DNA of 64,000 nt, from contig NZ_CAMKWA010000001.1 in assembly GCF_946476835.1 (NCBI RefSeq), forward strand, positions 186,001 through 250,000, written 5' to 3'. Numbering within the stretch: position 1 is the first letter of the stretch; each line of letters opens with the position of its first letter. Position numbers and translations under genes: made by a program. Below the pieces are notes generated by a model. It made no database searches. It had not been told where the DNA came from and saw only the letters and a program-made list of their open reading frames with translations. Origin of the DNA: an uncultured Neokomagataea sp. (GTDB lineage: Bacteria; Pseudomonadota; Alphaproteobacteria; Acetobacterales; Acetobacteraceae). Below, piece by piece: positions 36,858-46,095 of the stretch.

Positions 36858-36949
36858 GAGCGCGCGCAATTCCGAAAAAACGGCAAGAAAATGTCTGTTT
36901 CTCCTAGACGATTGTGACGCTCTTGGAAATGCGTACCGTACAGGTGTGT

Positions 36950-37435
36950 CTAAGAGAGTTTGGAGAATGTGGCGGGTTGGTGTGCGTCTTGATCCGTTTG
37001 GGGATGGGTGGCTTTTTGTGTGGAGCTATAAAAAACGAGTCGTTTTGAGAGATTGAAGTTCGCTATCATGCCGCAAGCCGCGCCGATTGCGAGGGCAATC
37101 GCGGGGTGGTGTCGTGTGATCGGCCATACTGCGTACAGACTAAATACCGCGCCACGATTAAATAAAAACCCGATGCTGTTTGCGGCGAGGAAACGTAACC
37201 ATTGTACGATCAGCGACTGCTGTGTGGAGGTTTCCCGGAATGTCCAAAGGCGGTTGAGCAGCCAGTTCCCGCTTGCGGCGATAAAATAGGCGCAAAGTGT
37301 AGCAAGCGTGAGCTTGAGAAGGGGGCGTAGGAGCGTGACGCTGGCACAATCAACGAGAAGGCCAAGGCTACCTACAGCGCCGAAACGTAGAAATTGCTGA
37401 CAATAGAGCGGAATACGAATGGAAAACCGAGCCAC
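36950..37435 (-). CDS. GtrA family membrane protein
   Basis: The 161-residue protein has four TM segments and the GtrA signature [19 protein letters not shown] at its start and [11 protein letters not shown] near the end. GtrA proteins are thought to flip polyprenyl-linked sugars for surface glycan decoration. A 25-residue polar tail ([11 protein letters not shown]) follows. No glycosyltransferase gene is adjacent. Confidence 0.85.
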   Translation of the reverse strand: MARFSIRIPLYCQQFLRFGAVGSLGLLVDCASVTLLRPLLKLTLATLCAYFIAASGNWLLNRLWTFRETSTQQSLIVQWLRFLAANSIGFLFNRGAVFSLYAVWPITRHHPAIALAIGAACGMIANFNLSKRLVFYSSTQKATHPQTDQDAHQPATFSKLS

Positions 37436-37535
37436 GAGGCAATCCCATGCAGGAAAAATCTCTGCTTTTTAAGCAGGTTTATGGAAACCCCCGAAGGGCA
37501 TTCATAAAGGTTTTATATGTGTGGTGCTTAGAAAC

Positions 37536-37562
37536 AGAAAAGGCGCCCCGAAGGACGCCTTA
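37536..37562 (-). terminator. Intrinsic terminator of the OmpA-like gene
   Basis: On the minus strand AAGGCGTCC-TTCG-GGGCGCCTT forms a UUCG-type hairpin with one wobble, followed by TTCTGTTTC. It lies 60 nt after the stop. Confidence 0.8.
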
Positions 37563-37621
37563 ACGTGGAACCGACACCGGAACCGAGGTTCCGGCGCGAT
37601 ACGCGTGGCTTTCGCCCTGAA

Positions 37622-38761
37622 TTACTTCAGGATGATTTCTACGCGACGGTTCTGAGGCTCACGAGTGTTTGGACCCGTTGGAACCAGTGGGTTCTGCTCA
37701 CCGAAGCCGTGGATGTCGATAGCAGCAGCAGGAACGCCATCACGAACCAGCTCAGCCTTAACAGCGTCTGCACGGCGGATGGAGAGGCCCATGTTGTACT
37801 TCTGGCCAGCTGCGCCTGGGCGAGCTGCGGAGTTATCGGTGTAGCCGTTAACTTCGATGCGCGTTGTTTGAACGTGCGTAGAAGCTTGAGCAGCCGTAGC
37901 AACGATCTCACGAGCGCGGCCCGTCAGGTCAGCCTTATCCCAGTCGAAGAATACCAGGTATGTACGAGCTGGCTGAGGCGCAGGCGGTACAACAACTGGT
38001 GCTGGCGGCGGAGGAGGAGGAGCCGTATCGAACGCATAACGCAGGCCCAGGATGAACTGGTGCGAGAAGCGTGGGTCGAAGTTCAGGTTGCCCGTGTGGC
38101 GGCCCGTCGTGTTGTACGACGTTGAGCTGAAGGAACCGTTTGCGAACTGTTGACCAACGAAACGGTATTCCGTCGTCAGAGCCAGGCCTGGTACGCTTGG
38201 GATGTCGTAAGCTGCACCAACGATGCCCTGATACGCGAAGCTGCCGTTTGTGCCGCCGATGCGGTTAACTGCGCCGTTCGTGTAGGACGTCGTTGTGGGG
38301 TTCAGGTGCTGCCACAGGTAACCTGCACCGACACCAACATATGGCGTTACTGGTGAGTTCAGGCCGAACTGAGACAGGTCAATGTCATACAGGACGTTGA
38401 CGAAACCGCCGTAAGACTGGTCAGAACCGGACGTTGAGCCTGGAGCTGCCGTGAAGTTGCGGTGGTTCAGCTGAGAGTAGTTGTATACACCCTCGATTTC
38501 GGCGCGCAGGCCGTTACCGAAGCCGTAACCTACTGAGCCGAAGCCCGTGAAACCGTCTTTATGACGGAAAGCGGAATTGGTGCTGCCATTGTAGGAAGAG
38601 CCATCAGCTTGCGTCGTTGGTGAGAACGAGCCGTGCTGTGTCTGAACCAAGTTGTAGCCGCCGCCGAGATCGACGTATGGGCCGGTGATCGTGCTTGCCA
38701 TAGCGAGCGACGGTGCCGCCACCATCGATGTCATGGCAAGGAGTGCCGTGCGGAGACGCAT
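37622..38761 (-). CDS. OmpA-family outer-membrane protein
   Basis: The 379-residue protein has a signal peptide (APSLAMA-STI), an N-terminal eight-strand beta-barrel (about 25-245, with YVDLGGGYN and FILGLRYAF strands) and a Pro-rich hinge (PPPPPPAPVVVPPAPQP). The C-terminal OmpA domain binds peptidoglycan through TRIEVNGYTDNS and NMGLSIRRADAVK. It tethers the outer membrane to the wall. The gene is monocistronic, with a 331-bp upstream gap and its own terminator. Confidence 0.95.
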   Translation of the reverse strand: MRLRTALLAMTSMVAAPSLAMASTITGPYVDLGGGYNLVQTQHGSFSPTTQADGSSYNGSTNSAFRHKDGFTGFGSVGYGFGNGLRAEIEGVYNYSQLNHRNFTAAPGSTSGSDQSYGGFVNVLYDIDLSQFGLNSPVTPYVGVGAGYLWQHLNPTTTSYTNGAVNRIGGTNGSFAYQGIVGAAYDIPSVPGLALTTEYRFVGQQFANGSFSSTSYNTTGRHTGNLNFDPRFSHQFILGLRYAFDTAPPPPPPAPVVVPPAPQPARTYLVFFDWDKADLTGRAREIVATAAQASTHVQTTRIEVNGYTDNSAARPGAAGQKYNMGLSIRRADAVKAELVRDGVPAAAIDIHGFGEQNPLVPTGPNTREPQNRRVEIILK

Positions 38762-39092
38762 GTTTTCGTCCTCTTTCGTGACTTAACGTTCGAGCAGCCA
38801 GTCCATCAGTTTCCTGTCTTAGACTAACTGACCCAGCGCGATGCATAAGTGCATATAGATCCGTAAGTTCCCCTTCACCAAGTGATCTAGGGTGGTTCCG
38901 GCGCTATAGGAGTGGAGGTTGTGTGTTTTTAGTCACAGTTTGTTCCGACTCCAACACAATATAATTGCGCTGCGTATTTTGCCTTAGCTTAATAGGGCAG
39001 ATAGCACCATACTTTAATTTTTTATGATCAGATAAAAATATTAATAAAAATCAATACCTTCTCTAATCTTAGTGCGGGTCAATAAAGAGGTA
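38762..39092. other. 331-bp non-coding stretch between aroKB and the OmpA-like gene
   Basis: No ORF here looks real. The right half (38990-39070) is AT-rich, with runs such as AATATTAATAAAAAT, and probably contains the OmpA-like gene's promoter region. An imperfect hairpin (AATACC... / ...GGTATT, about 39057-39098) followed by ATTTTTATT on the minus strand may end aroKB transcription. The left part would be a long 5' leader, as is common for ompA genes. Confidence 0.4.
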
Positions 39093-40802
39093 TTATGGGG
39101 TGCACCCTTCATCTTCCAGAAGGGTTTTGACCTGTTCGAGCGGAACGTCACAATTTGTAAATGCTTTGCCAATTCCTCGTAATAAAATAAACGCAATTTT
39201 GCCATTTTTCATTTTCTTGTCGCGCATCATATTATTGACGAGCGTTGTGGCAGAAAAATTATTGCTCAATGTGTGAATACTCATGGGCATATTAAGGGCT
39301 TGTAGATGAGTATCTAAGCGTTCTAGGTCGCTCTCTTTAGCGTAACCAAGTTGTACGGAAAGGCGCATGGCTAAATGGAGGCCAATAGAAACGGCCTCTC
39401 CATGAAGAAGGCGGCCGTTATAGCCCATTTCTGCTTCGAGAGCGTGACCAAAAGTGTGACCTAGATTGAGCAATGCGCGCCCGTTTTGAGCTGCGATTTC
39501 TCGTTCATCTTGAGCGACTACTTTGGCTTTAAAAGCGCAGGCGCGTTTGACAGCTTCAGCTAATGCGAAAGGGTTGCCGTCTAAAACGTGGGCGCCGTTT
39601 GCTTCACACCACGCAAAGAGTTCGGGGTCACCGATCAGGCCGGCTTTTACGATTTCAGCATAGCCGGCAACACGTTCACGGCGCGGTAAGGTAGCGAGGA
39701 CAGAGCTATCTGCCAGAACGGAAACTGGTTGGTGGAATGCGCCAATGAGATTTTTACCAGAAGGAGAGTTAATGCCGGTTTTGCCGCCAACTGAGCTATC
39801 CACCTGCGAAAGGAGTGTTGTGGGGATTTGTACAAAAGGAAGGCCACGCAGGGCGGTCGCGGCAACAAATCCAGCCAAATCGCCAACAACGCCACCTCCT
39901 AAAGCAACAATGGTGGTGTGGCGTTCGATTCCCAGCGCAAGTACGCGGGACATCAGATCACTATAGCGTGAAAGGGATTTACTCCCCTCTCCTTGTGGAA
40001 CGCGGAGCGTATCAAAACGAATCTCTGTCTCGGCTAGAGCTGTCTCGAGTCGTGTCAGGTGCAGTGTGGCTACATGCTCATCTGTAATAATGACGACGCG
40101 TTTTTGAGGAAGAATCGGTGCTAACCAGCGCCCCGCACGGTCGATTAAATCTTTACCAATGAGAACATCATAAGCGTGGTTTTGAAGGGCAACATGCACT
40201 TTCTCTGGTGGTTGCCATGTTGAGAGAGCTTCATGCAGTTTTTCGACGCCCTGTTCCACCGTTTCATCTCCACAATCTACAATAAGGTCAGCTTCCGCAT
40301 AAATGGGATGCCGTTGTTCAGCTAAGCTGCTGAGAATGTCGTGCGGGTTGCCTGTCGCGAGAAGGGGGCGACCGTGGCGGCCATGGACACGTTTTAAAAG
40401 GACCGGGATAGGCGCGCGTAACCATACGGAGAGACCGCGTTGGCGGATTCGGCTGCGCGTTTCCTTGTTCATCCATGCCCCGCCGCCCGTGGCTAAAACG
40501 CAGGGTGCACCATCAAGGAGGCGTGTAATGACGCGTCGTTCGCCATTACGAAAAAAAGCTTCGCCATGGCGTTCAAAAATTTCTGTAATGCTACAGCCTG
40601 CGGCACGTTCAATCTCGGCATCGGCATCGACAAAGCGACGGCCGAGAAGCTGAGCGAGGCGGCGGCCGATGGTCGTTTTTCCAACACCCATCATACCGAT
40701 CAAAACGATGGTGCGTTGTGGAATGCGGTGCATCGTGGAAGCAGGTAGCGTCAATGAGGCGGGATGAAGGTAAGAAGACGATGATGACATGCTGCGTTGC
40801 AT
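39093..40802 (-). CDS. aroKB: Fused shikimate kinase / 3-dehydroquinate synthase
   Basis: The 569-residue protein joins two shikimate-pathway enzymes. Residues about 28-190 are shikimate kinase, with P-loop GMMGVGKTT (36-44), FRNGERRVI and LATGGGAW. Residues about 200-569 are dehydroquinate synthase, with NAD-binding ALGGGVVGDLAGFVAAT, SSVGGKTGIN, and metal ligands in GHTFGHALEAE. The two genes are often adjacent; fusion brings steps 2 and 5 of the pathway onto one chain. Start choice is uncertain: ATG at 40802 or 40790, neither with a strong ribosome-binding site. Confidence 0.95.
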   Translation of the reverse strand: MQRSMSSSSSYLHPASLTLPASTMHRIPQRTIVLIGMMGVGKTTIGRRLAQLLGRRFVDADAEIERAAGCSITEIFERHGEAFFRNGERRVITRLLDGAPCVLATGGGAWMNKETRSRIRQRGLSVWLRAPIPVLLKRVHGRHGRPLLATGNPHDILSSLAEQRHPIYAEADLIVDCGDETVEQGVEKLHEALSTWQPPEKVHVALQNHAYDVLIGKDLIDRAGRWLAPILPQKRVVIITDEHVATLHLTRLETALAETEIRFDTLRVPQGEGSKSLSRYSDLMSRVLALGIERHTTIVALGGGVVGDLAGFVAATALRGLPFVQIPTTLLSQVDSSVGGKTGINSPSGKNLIGAFHQPVSVLADSSVLATLPRRERVAGYAEIVKAGLIGDPELFAWCEANGAHVLDGNPFALAEAVKRACAFKAKVVAQDEREIAAQNGRALLNLGHTFGHALEAEMGYNGRLLHGEAVSIGLHLAMRLSVQLGYAKESDLERLDTHLQALNMPMSIHTLSNNFSATTLVNNMMRDKKMKNGKIAFILLRGIGKAFTNCDVPLEQVKTLLEDEGCTP

Positions 40803-40853
40803 AGCATAGGAAGGGCAAGTCGTCCCCTCTGTACTGCTGAGAGTACTCTAAAT

Positions 40854-41207
40854 ATGCCCGGTTTTGACCGTTCTTCCCGCCTGCCGTTGATTGCGGGCAT
40901 TGCTTTCCTGGCTGTGGTTGTCATCGGTGGTGGTGGTTTCTTGCGCCTAGGGTTTGATCAGAGTGCACCGGCACAGAGCAATGTGCATAAAGTTTTGCCA
41001 GTTTCAGCATTTGTTGTGAAAGAGTCGGGGACGCCTTTGCCGTCTTTGGCGCCTGTTCCTTCTGTCAGTGGTGTTCCGATGGTTGCTGTACCGGTGCCTA
41101 TGGGGGCGAATCCGGCTAACGCTGCTCCTGCTATGGGGCCATCCACGCCGTTACCGACTTTGCCTGCGCCGAAAGCCTTACCGGGCCAAGGTGCTGTTGC
41201 TCATTAA
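40854..41207 (+). CDS. Membrane-anchored Pro/Ala-rich protein of unknown function
   Basis: The 117-residue protein starts MPGFDRSSRLPLIAGIAFLAVVVIGGGGF with one TM helix near residues 11-30. The rest, rich in Pro, Ala and Val, contains repeats like PLPSLAPVPS and PLPTLPAPK, and would lie in the periplasm. I do not recognise a family. It is divergent from aroKB and its stop is 16 nt before xerD, so it may be co-transcribed with xerD. Confidence 0.7.
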   Translation: MPGFDRSSRLPLIAGIAFLAVVVIGGGGFLRLGFDQSAPAQSNVHKVLPVSAFVVKESGTPLPSLAPVPSVSGVPMVAVPVPMGANPANAAPAMGPSTPLPTLPAPKALPGQGAVAH

Positions 41208-41223
41208 GTGATGAAACGCTGCG

Positions 41224-42120
41224 GTGTCTGATGATCGGTACATAGACGCGTTTTTGGAAATGCTGGCCTCAGAGCGTGGGGCAGCGAAATTGACGCGCGT
41301 AGCCTATGCGGCAGATTTGACAGATGCTGCAGGATTTGTGGCTCCTTCTCGGTTGGAGGAGGCGACGGCTTCAGATATTGCAGCGTATTTGGCTTCTTTA
41401 TCGAAGCAAAAATTGTCCGCCCGGACTTCGGCGCGTCGGTTGTCGTGTTTGCGGCAGTATTATCGTTTCTTAATGCTCGAATCCGTGCGGGAAGATGATC
41501 CGACAGCGCGGCAAATTGCTCCTAAAGTGTCAGCGACCTTGCCAAGGCCATTGGCCGAAGATGAGATTCGGCGGCTTTTAGAATACGGTACCATTGGTCA
41601 TGATGATGAGCGCCGTGATCTTGTTTCGCGTGCAGCCTTAGAGCTTTTATATACGACAGGGCTTCGTATTTCGGAGCTTTTAGCGTTGCCGGCAACGTGT
41701 GTGCAGGCAAAAGGGCCGATGCTGTTGGTACGCGGTAAGGGGGGGCGTGAGCGGCTCGTGCCTTTATCGCAAGCGGCGCGTGATGCGGCTGATGCGTTGG
41801 TGCATTATGACCGAGGGCTAGGAAGTCTTTATTTGTTTCCGGGGCGGAACCCTGCGAAGCCGTTGACACGGCAGGGTTTTGATAAAATTTTATATGCTTG
41901 CGCTATGAAGGCCGAGATTGATCCAGAGCGTGTCAGCCCGCATGTTTTGCGGCATTCTTTTGCGAGCCACCTTTTGGCACGCGGTGCGGATTTACGTGCG
42001 TTACAGATGCTTTTGGGTCATGCAGATATCGCGACGACTCAAATCTACACGCAAGTGATGGCAGAACGCTTGCGCCAATTGGTCACGACCCATCACCCGT
42101 TAGCGGCTGTAACATCGTAA
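41224..42120 (+). CDS. xerD: Site-specific tyrosine recombinase XerD
   Basis: XerD and XerC resolve chromosome dimers at dif. The 298-residue protein has the N-terminal SAM-like DNA-binding domain (RLSCLRQYYRFL) and the catalytic domain. All catalytic residues are visible: Arg in TTGLRISELL, Lys in RGKGGRERLVPL, His/Arg in HVLRHSFASHLL, His in LLGHADI and Tyr in TTQIYTQV. The start is GTG at 41224. XerD rather than XerC is chosen from overall flavour and is less sure. accA follows 49 bp later. Confidence 0.9.
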   Translation: MSDDRYIDAFLEMLASERGAAKLTRVAYAADLTDAAGFVAPSRLEEATASDIAAYLASLSKQKLSARTSARRLSCLRQYYRFLMLESVREDDPTARQIAPKVSATLPRPLAEDEIRRLLEYGTIGHDDERRDLVSRAALELLYTTGLRISELLALPATCVQAKGPMLLVRGKGGRERLVPLSQAARDAADALVHYDRGLGSLYLFPGRNPAKPLTRQGFDKILYACAMKAEIDPERVSPHVLRHSFASHLLARGADLRALQMLLGHADIATTQIYTQVMAERLRQLVTTHHPLAAVTS

Positions 42121-42169
42121 GACGCTTTGGGGCTGTTTTCTGGGGCGTCTCCGTGCTATCGGGCAAGCT

Positions 42170-43153
42170 ATGCGCCAATTCCTAGATTTCGAGAAATCGG
42201 TTGCCGAGCTGGAGACCAAAATTGACGAGCTTCGTCAAATGGGCAGCGAAGAGCCGAATGCGGGTGCCAGCAATGCTGGCGGTATCGACATTGCGGACGA
42301 GATTGCTCGTCTGTCTGACAAGGCAGAGAAGCAACTTCGGACGACGTATAGCAAGCTGACGCCACTGCAAAAAGTGCAGGTGGCTCGGCACGCTCAACGT
42401 CCGAAAACGCTGGACTATGTTCGCTTGTTGACCACAGATTTCACGCCGCTTGCGGGTGATCGCGCTTTCGCAAATGACGAGGCCATGATTGGTGGTCTGG
42501 CGCGTTTCCGTGGTCAGCCAGTGGTTGTGGTTGGTACGGAGCGTGGGCACGATACGGAAACGCGCTTGAAGCACAATTTCGGCATGGCGCGCCCTGAAGG
42601 GTACCGTAAGGCACAGCGTCTGGTGGAAATGGCAGGGCGTTTTGGCCTGCCGATTCTGAGCTTCATTGATACAGCAGGGGCGTGGCCTGGTATCGATGCG
42701 GAAGAACGTGGCCAGGCTCAAGCCATTGCCCGCTCTATTGACGTGTGTTTGCAAGCGCCTGTGCCGTTGATTGCTGTTGTCATCGGTGAAGGTGGTTCTG
42801 GTGGTGCGATTGCTATTGGCGCGGGTGATCGCGTTATGATGCTTGAGCACTCGATTTATTCTGTAATTTCGCCAGAAGCTGCCGCGTCGATTCTATGGCG
42901 TGACCCGAAATTGGCACCTTCTGCGGCTGAAGCGTTGAAGCTGACGGCACAGGATCTGAAAAAGCTGGGCTTGATTGACCGTATTGTGACAGAGCCAGTT
43001 GGTGGTGCACAGCGTGCGCCAGAAGATGCTGTGCAGGCTGTTGGTGATGCCATTGCTGAAGAACTGGTGGAACTGACGGCGTTGACCAGTGCGGCACTGC
43101 TGCAAAAGCGGCGTGATAAGTTCTTAGCCATGACGCGTGGTGCGTTGAATTAA
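42170..43153 (+). CDS. accA: Acetyl-CoA carboxylase carboxyltransferase subunit alpha
   Basis: AccA with AccD transfers the carboxyl group from biotin to acetyl-CoA, committing carbon to fatty acid synthesis. The 327-residue protein begins FLDFEKSVAELETKIDELR. It contains RGHDTETRLKHNFGMARPEGYRKA, IDTAGAWPGIDAEERGQ and the oxyanion-hole region GEGGSGGAIAIGAGD, followed by SVISPEAAASILWRD. Length and motifs are typical. Confidence 0.97.
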   Translation: MRQFLDFEKSVAELETKIDELRQMGSEEPNAGASNAGGIDIADEIARLSDKAEKQLRTTYSKLTPLQKVQVARHAQRPKTLDYVRLLTTDFTPLAGDRAFANDEAMIGGLARFRGQPVVVVGTERGHDTETRLKHNFGMARPEGYRKAQRLVEMAGRFGLPILSFIDTAGAWPGIDAEERGQAQAIARSIDVCLQAPVPLIAVVIGEGGSGGAIAIGAGDRVMMLEHSIYSVISPEAAASILWRDPKLAPSAAEALKLTAQDLKKLGLIDRIVTEPVGGAQRAPEDAVQAVGDAIAEELVELTALTSAALLQKRRDKFLAMTRGALN

Positions 43154-43324
43154 TTCAGTGGTTTGGCGTTGGGGGTGGCCTAGAATTAGGTCACCTCTAG
43201 GCCGTTTTTGTGTTCTGTCTGTTCAGTGCAGCATTAGCATTTATACTCTCAGTGTCTTTTCCCTTCATATTTCTCTTAAAAATAAAAGAAATCCGGCCTG
43301 TTAGGTTGTGATGATTGTGAGCAG

Positions 43325-44092
43325 TTAGGGTTCGCCTTCCTGTGGGGTTTGCCCTTGCGCGATGATGAGGTCATGCAGTGCTTGTGCTGCGTTTTTAACC
43401 TGCTCTGCATGGTACCCTTTGACGATGAGTGCGACGCCTTTTCCGTTTTTGGGGTGATCGTAGGGGTATGAACCGATATCTAGCTGTGGAAAATGCTCTT
43501 GAATGGCTGTTAGGCCAGCGGCGAGGTCTCCTTCACGTAAGCCATTTGCGTGCCACCCTGTCATGCTGAGTGCTGTGCCTTGCGGTAGGGTGGGAATCAG
43601 TTCTTCGATCATAGCTGTGAAGATTTTAGGGACACCCGCCATGACGTGTACGTTACCAATGGTAAAGCCGGGTGCGACAGAGACAGGGTTAGCGATAGGG
43701 GTGGCCCCTTCAGGCAGATAAGCCATACGTTGCCGGGCTGGGTTAAAACGTTCTGTTCCAAAATGTTTTTCAAGAGCGGAAAAGCTGGGCAGGTGCTTTA
43801 CGAGCGAAACGTTGAAGGCTTGGGCGATGCAGGCTGCGGTGATGTCGTCATGTGTTGGGCCAATGCCGCCGCTGGTGAAGACAAAGTCAAAACTCTCCCG
43901 GCATGTCGTGACGGTTTTTATAATATGGTCTTCGATATCGGGGATAATCCGCACTTCTAATAGGCGAATACCATGCTGGTTAAGGGCAAGTGCTAACGTG
44001 CGCGTATTGGCATCTTGTGTGCGGCCAGAAAGAATTTCGTTGCCGATAATCAGAAGGCAGGCCGTTTTTGGTGACGGGATATTTTGAAGCAT
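43325..44092 (-). CDS. CinA-type molybdopterin-binding domain protein
   Basis: The protein (255 aa from the ATG at 44092) is a MoaB/Mog-fold domain of the CinA N-terminal type. It shows LLIIGNEILSGRTQDANT, FDFVFTSGGIGPTHDDIT, VAPGFTIGNVHVMAGVPKIF and the later IGSYPY region. Two-domain CinA also has a C-terminal nicotinamide-nucleotide deamidase; this protein lacks it. Related stand-alone proteins hydrolyse ADP-ribose or CoA-like pyrophosphates in some species, but the role here is uncertain. It is divergent from the SMP-30 gene over 73 bp. Confidence 0.88.
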   Translation of the reverse strand: MLQNIPSPKTACLLIIGNEILSGRTQDANTRTLALALNQHGIRLLEVRIIPDIEDHIIKTVTTCRESFDFVFTSGGIGPTHDDITAACIAQAFNVSLVKHLPSFSALEKHFGTERFNPARQRMAYLPEGATPIANPVSVAPGFTIGNVHVMAGVPKIFTAMIEELIPTLPQGTALSMTGWHANGLREGDLAAGLTAIQEHFPQLDIGSYPYDHPKNGKGVALIVKGYHAEQVKNAAQALHDLIIAQGQTPQEGEP

Positions 44093-44165
44093 GGTCTGAT
44101 GCCTGTTAGGGTGCATTGAGAGTGTGTACTCTTCTACTCTATTCCATTCTTTGGACAGGATTGCC

Positions 44166-45053
44166 ATGACCACGTTGAAGCATCACGACCCAATTTGTGT
44201 TTACGATATCCGTGCGACTTTGGCTGAAGGCCCTGTTTGGAGCGCGGCTGAAAATGCTTTGTATTTCGTTGATATTGTAGAAGAAAAAGTACACCGTTTT
44301 GTGCCTGCTACGGGTGAGCGTACGGTGTGGACTGCGCCCGACCGGATTGGGTTTTTATTGCCGGTCGAAGGTGGCACGTTCTTAGCGGGCTTGCGTGATG
44401 GTTTGCACCGTTTCGACCCGAAAACAGGTGGATTTTCGGTGGATACCGTGGTCGAGCCAGAGCATCCGGGAAATCGTTTGAATGATGGCTGTGTGGATGC
44501 GAAGGGCCGTATTTGGTTTGGCACCATGGATAACGGGGAAACACATCCGACGGGTTCGATTTATCGCGTTCTGCGTGGTGAAAAAGGCCTAGAAGTGACT
44601 CATCATGATGAGGGTTACACGGTTTCAAACGGTCCGACTGTCTCACCATGCGGTAAAGTTTTGTATGTGTGTGATAGCCCTGAGCAGCGCATCTATGCTT
44701 TCGATGTGGATGAAGCCGGTGAACTGTCGAATGAGCGCGTTTTTGCCACGTTGACGGAGGGTTATCCGGACGGGATCGTGACGGATAGCGAAGGGACAGT
44801 TTGGTCTGGCGTGTGGGGCGGCAGCAAAATTCTCCGCTTTCTGCCAGATGGTACGCAGCTTGAGCCAATTGCTATGCCAGTTTCGAACGTCACGAAAATT
44901 ACGTTTGGTGGTGATGACCTGCGGACTGTGTACGTGACGACAGCGCGCAAGGGCCTGTCCGAAGAAGCATTGGCGCGTGAGGAGCAGGCGGGTTCAATCT
45001 ATGCGTTCCGCACGGATGTGCCGGGTTTGGCGCAGCGTCAGTTCGCTCTGTGA
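44166..45053 (+). CDS. SMP-30/gluconolactonase-type sugar lactonase
   Basis: The 295-residue six-blade propeller matches the SMP-30/LRE family. Metal ligands are seen as the Glu in LAEGPVWSA, the Asn in SNGPTVSP and the Asp in GYPDGIVTDSEG. NRLNDGCVDAKGRIWFGTMD is a classic family segment. It probably hydrolyses an aldonolactone in the cytoplasm, a fitting role in a sugar-oxidising bacterium. AGGA precedes the ATG at 44166; the longer track start was not used. Confidence 0.9.
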   Translation: MTTLKHHDPICVYDIRATLAEGPVWSAAENALYFVDIVEEKVHRFVPATGERTVWTAPDRIGFLLPVEGGTFLAGLRDGLHRFDPKTGGFSVDTVVEPEHPGNRLNDGCVDAKGRIWFGTMDNGETHPTGSIYRVLRGEKGLEVTHHDEGYTVSNGPTVSPCGKVLYVCDSPEQRIYAFDVDEAGELSNERVFATLTEGYPDGIVTDSEGTVWSGVWGGSKILRFLPDGTQLEPIAMPVSNVTKITFGGDDLRTVYVTTARKGLSEEALAREEQAGSIYAFRTDVPGLAQRQFAL

Positions 45054-45072
45054 GTGTATTGGGGTGAGAGCA

Positions 45073-46095
45073 TCACCCCAATAATTCCCGCAGTAGGGGG
45101 ATTAAAGGGACGTCAGGGTCTGGCATGGGATAGGTGTGCAGATCTTTTGCATCGACCCATGCCAGTTCTTGGCCTTCTTTGCCGCAAGGTTGTCCACGCC
45201 AGCGCCGGACCACATAGAGTGGCATGAGTAAGTGTCGGGCGCCGACATCTGCGCTGACAAAAGTAAAGGGAGAGAGGCAGGCCCCTTTGAGGTCTATGCC
45301 GAGTTCCTCTTCCATTTCTCGAATGAGGGCACGTTCTGGCGATTCGTCTGATTCTACTTTCCCGCCGGGGAACTCCCATAAACCTGCGAGGGGTTTGCCC
45401 TCGGGGCGGCGTGCGAGCAAAATTTGTCCATCTTGGTTGATGAGAGCTGCGGCTACGACGAGTAAGGTGCGGGTTTTGGTGGGTGGAGGTGGTGTCGGCA
45501 CCGGTGGTACTGGGCTGACCGGGGTGTCAATCTGTGCCGTATCCGCGGGCAAAGGTGCTTCTGGCGTTGGCATAGTGGTTTCGGTGCGTTCAAAAAGGGT
45601 GATGGGACATTCTTGCCCGCGTGAGACGAAGCGACGTGTGGACTGACCAATTTCTTGGAAGCCATTTTTGCGTAAAACGGCAGCCGATGCTGGATTATCC
45701 ACGCTGACATCAGCGGTCATGCGCTTGAGTTTAAGGACAGTGAAAGCCCATTCGGTGACGCGCTGTGTGGCGCGTGTGGTGATGCCTTGTCCCCATAAGG
45801 TGGGGCTAATCCAGTAGCCTAACGTTGCGGTGTGTTGAGGCTTTGTGACGGTCACCCCGATGACACCAAGGAGAGTTCCTGCTCGTGTAATAGCAAAATG
45901 ATAAGCTGCACCACTTTGACTATCGGCAATGACGCTGGCGATCCATTTATCCGCTAGGTCTCGTGGATAAGGAAAAGGAAGGCGACTGAGCATGCGCACC
46001 ACGCTCCAGTCATTGATTAAGCGGTGTACGGCCGGAGCATCCTGTAATGAAAGCGGGCGTAAGATGAGATCGTCGATCAGGAGTTCCGGTGTCAT
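45073..46095 (-). CDS. Fused GNAT acetyltransferase and Nudix (MutT-like) hydrolase
   Basis: The 340-residue protein joins two domains. Residues 1-170 are a RimJ/RimL-type GNAT domain (LILRPLSLQDAPAVHRLIND; LGYWISPTLWGQGITTRA acetyl-CoA loop; VDNPASAAVLRKNGF). A linker of about 35 residues rich in Pro and Thr (PVSPVPPVPTPPPP) follows. Residues about 207-340 are a Nudix domain with a perfect Nudix box at 245-267 (G-x5-E-x7-REMEEELGI) and GLWEFPGGKVE, as in 8-oxo-dGTP hydrolases. The Nudix half suggests nucleotide-pool cleaning; the acetyl acceptor is unknown. It is convergent with the SMP-30 gene, with a 19-bp gap. Confidence 0.92.
   Translation of the reverse strand: MTPELLIDDLILRPLSLQDAPAVHRLINDWSVVRMLSRLPFPYPRDLADKWIASVIADSQSGAAYHFAITRAGTLLGVIGVTVTKPQHTATLGYWISPTLWGQGITTRATQRVTEWAFTVLKLKRMTADVSVDNPASAAVLRKNGFQEIGQSTRRFVSRGQECPITLFERTETTMPTPEAPLPADTAQIDTPVSPVPPVPTPPPPTKTRTLLVVAAALINQDGQILLARRPEGKPLAGLWEFPGGKVESDESPERALIREMEEELGIDLKGACLSPFTFVSADVGARHLLMPLYVVRRWRGQPCGKEGQELAWVDAKDLHTYPMPDPDVPLIPLLRELLG

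Noticed and set aside
6113-37600. Recurring CCGAAGG heptamer in several intergenic regions (also near 55.1 and 55.99 kb) as a possible dispersed signal
   Set aside because: The number seen is close to what chance gives for a 7-mer over both strands of 64 kb, it also occurs inside alaS, and some copies are merely hairpin loops.
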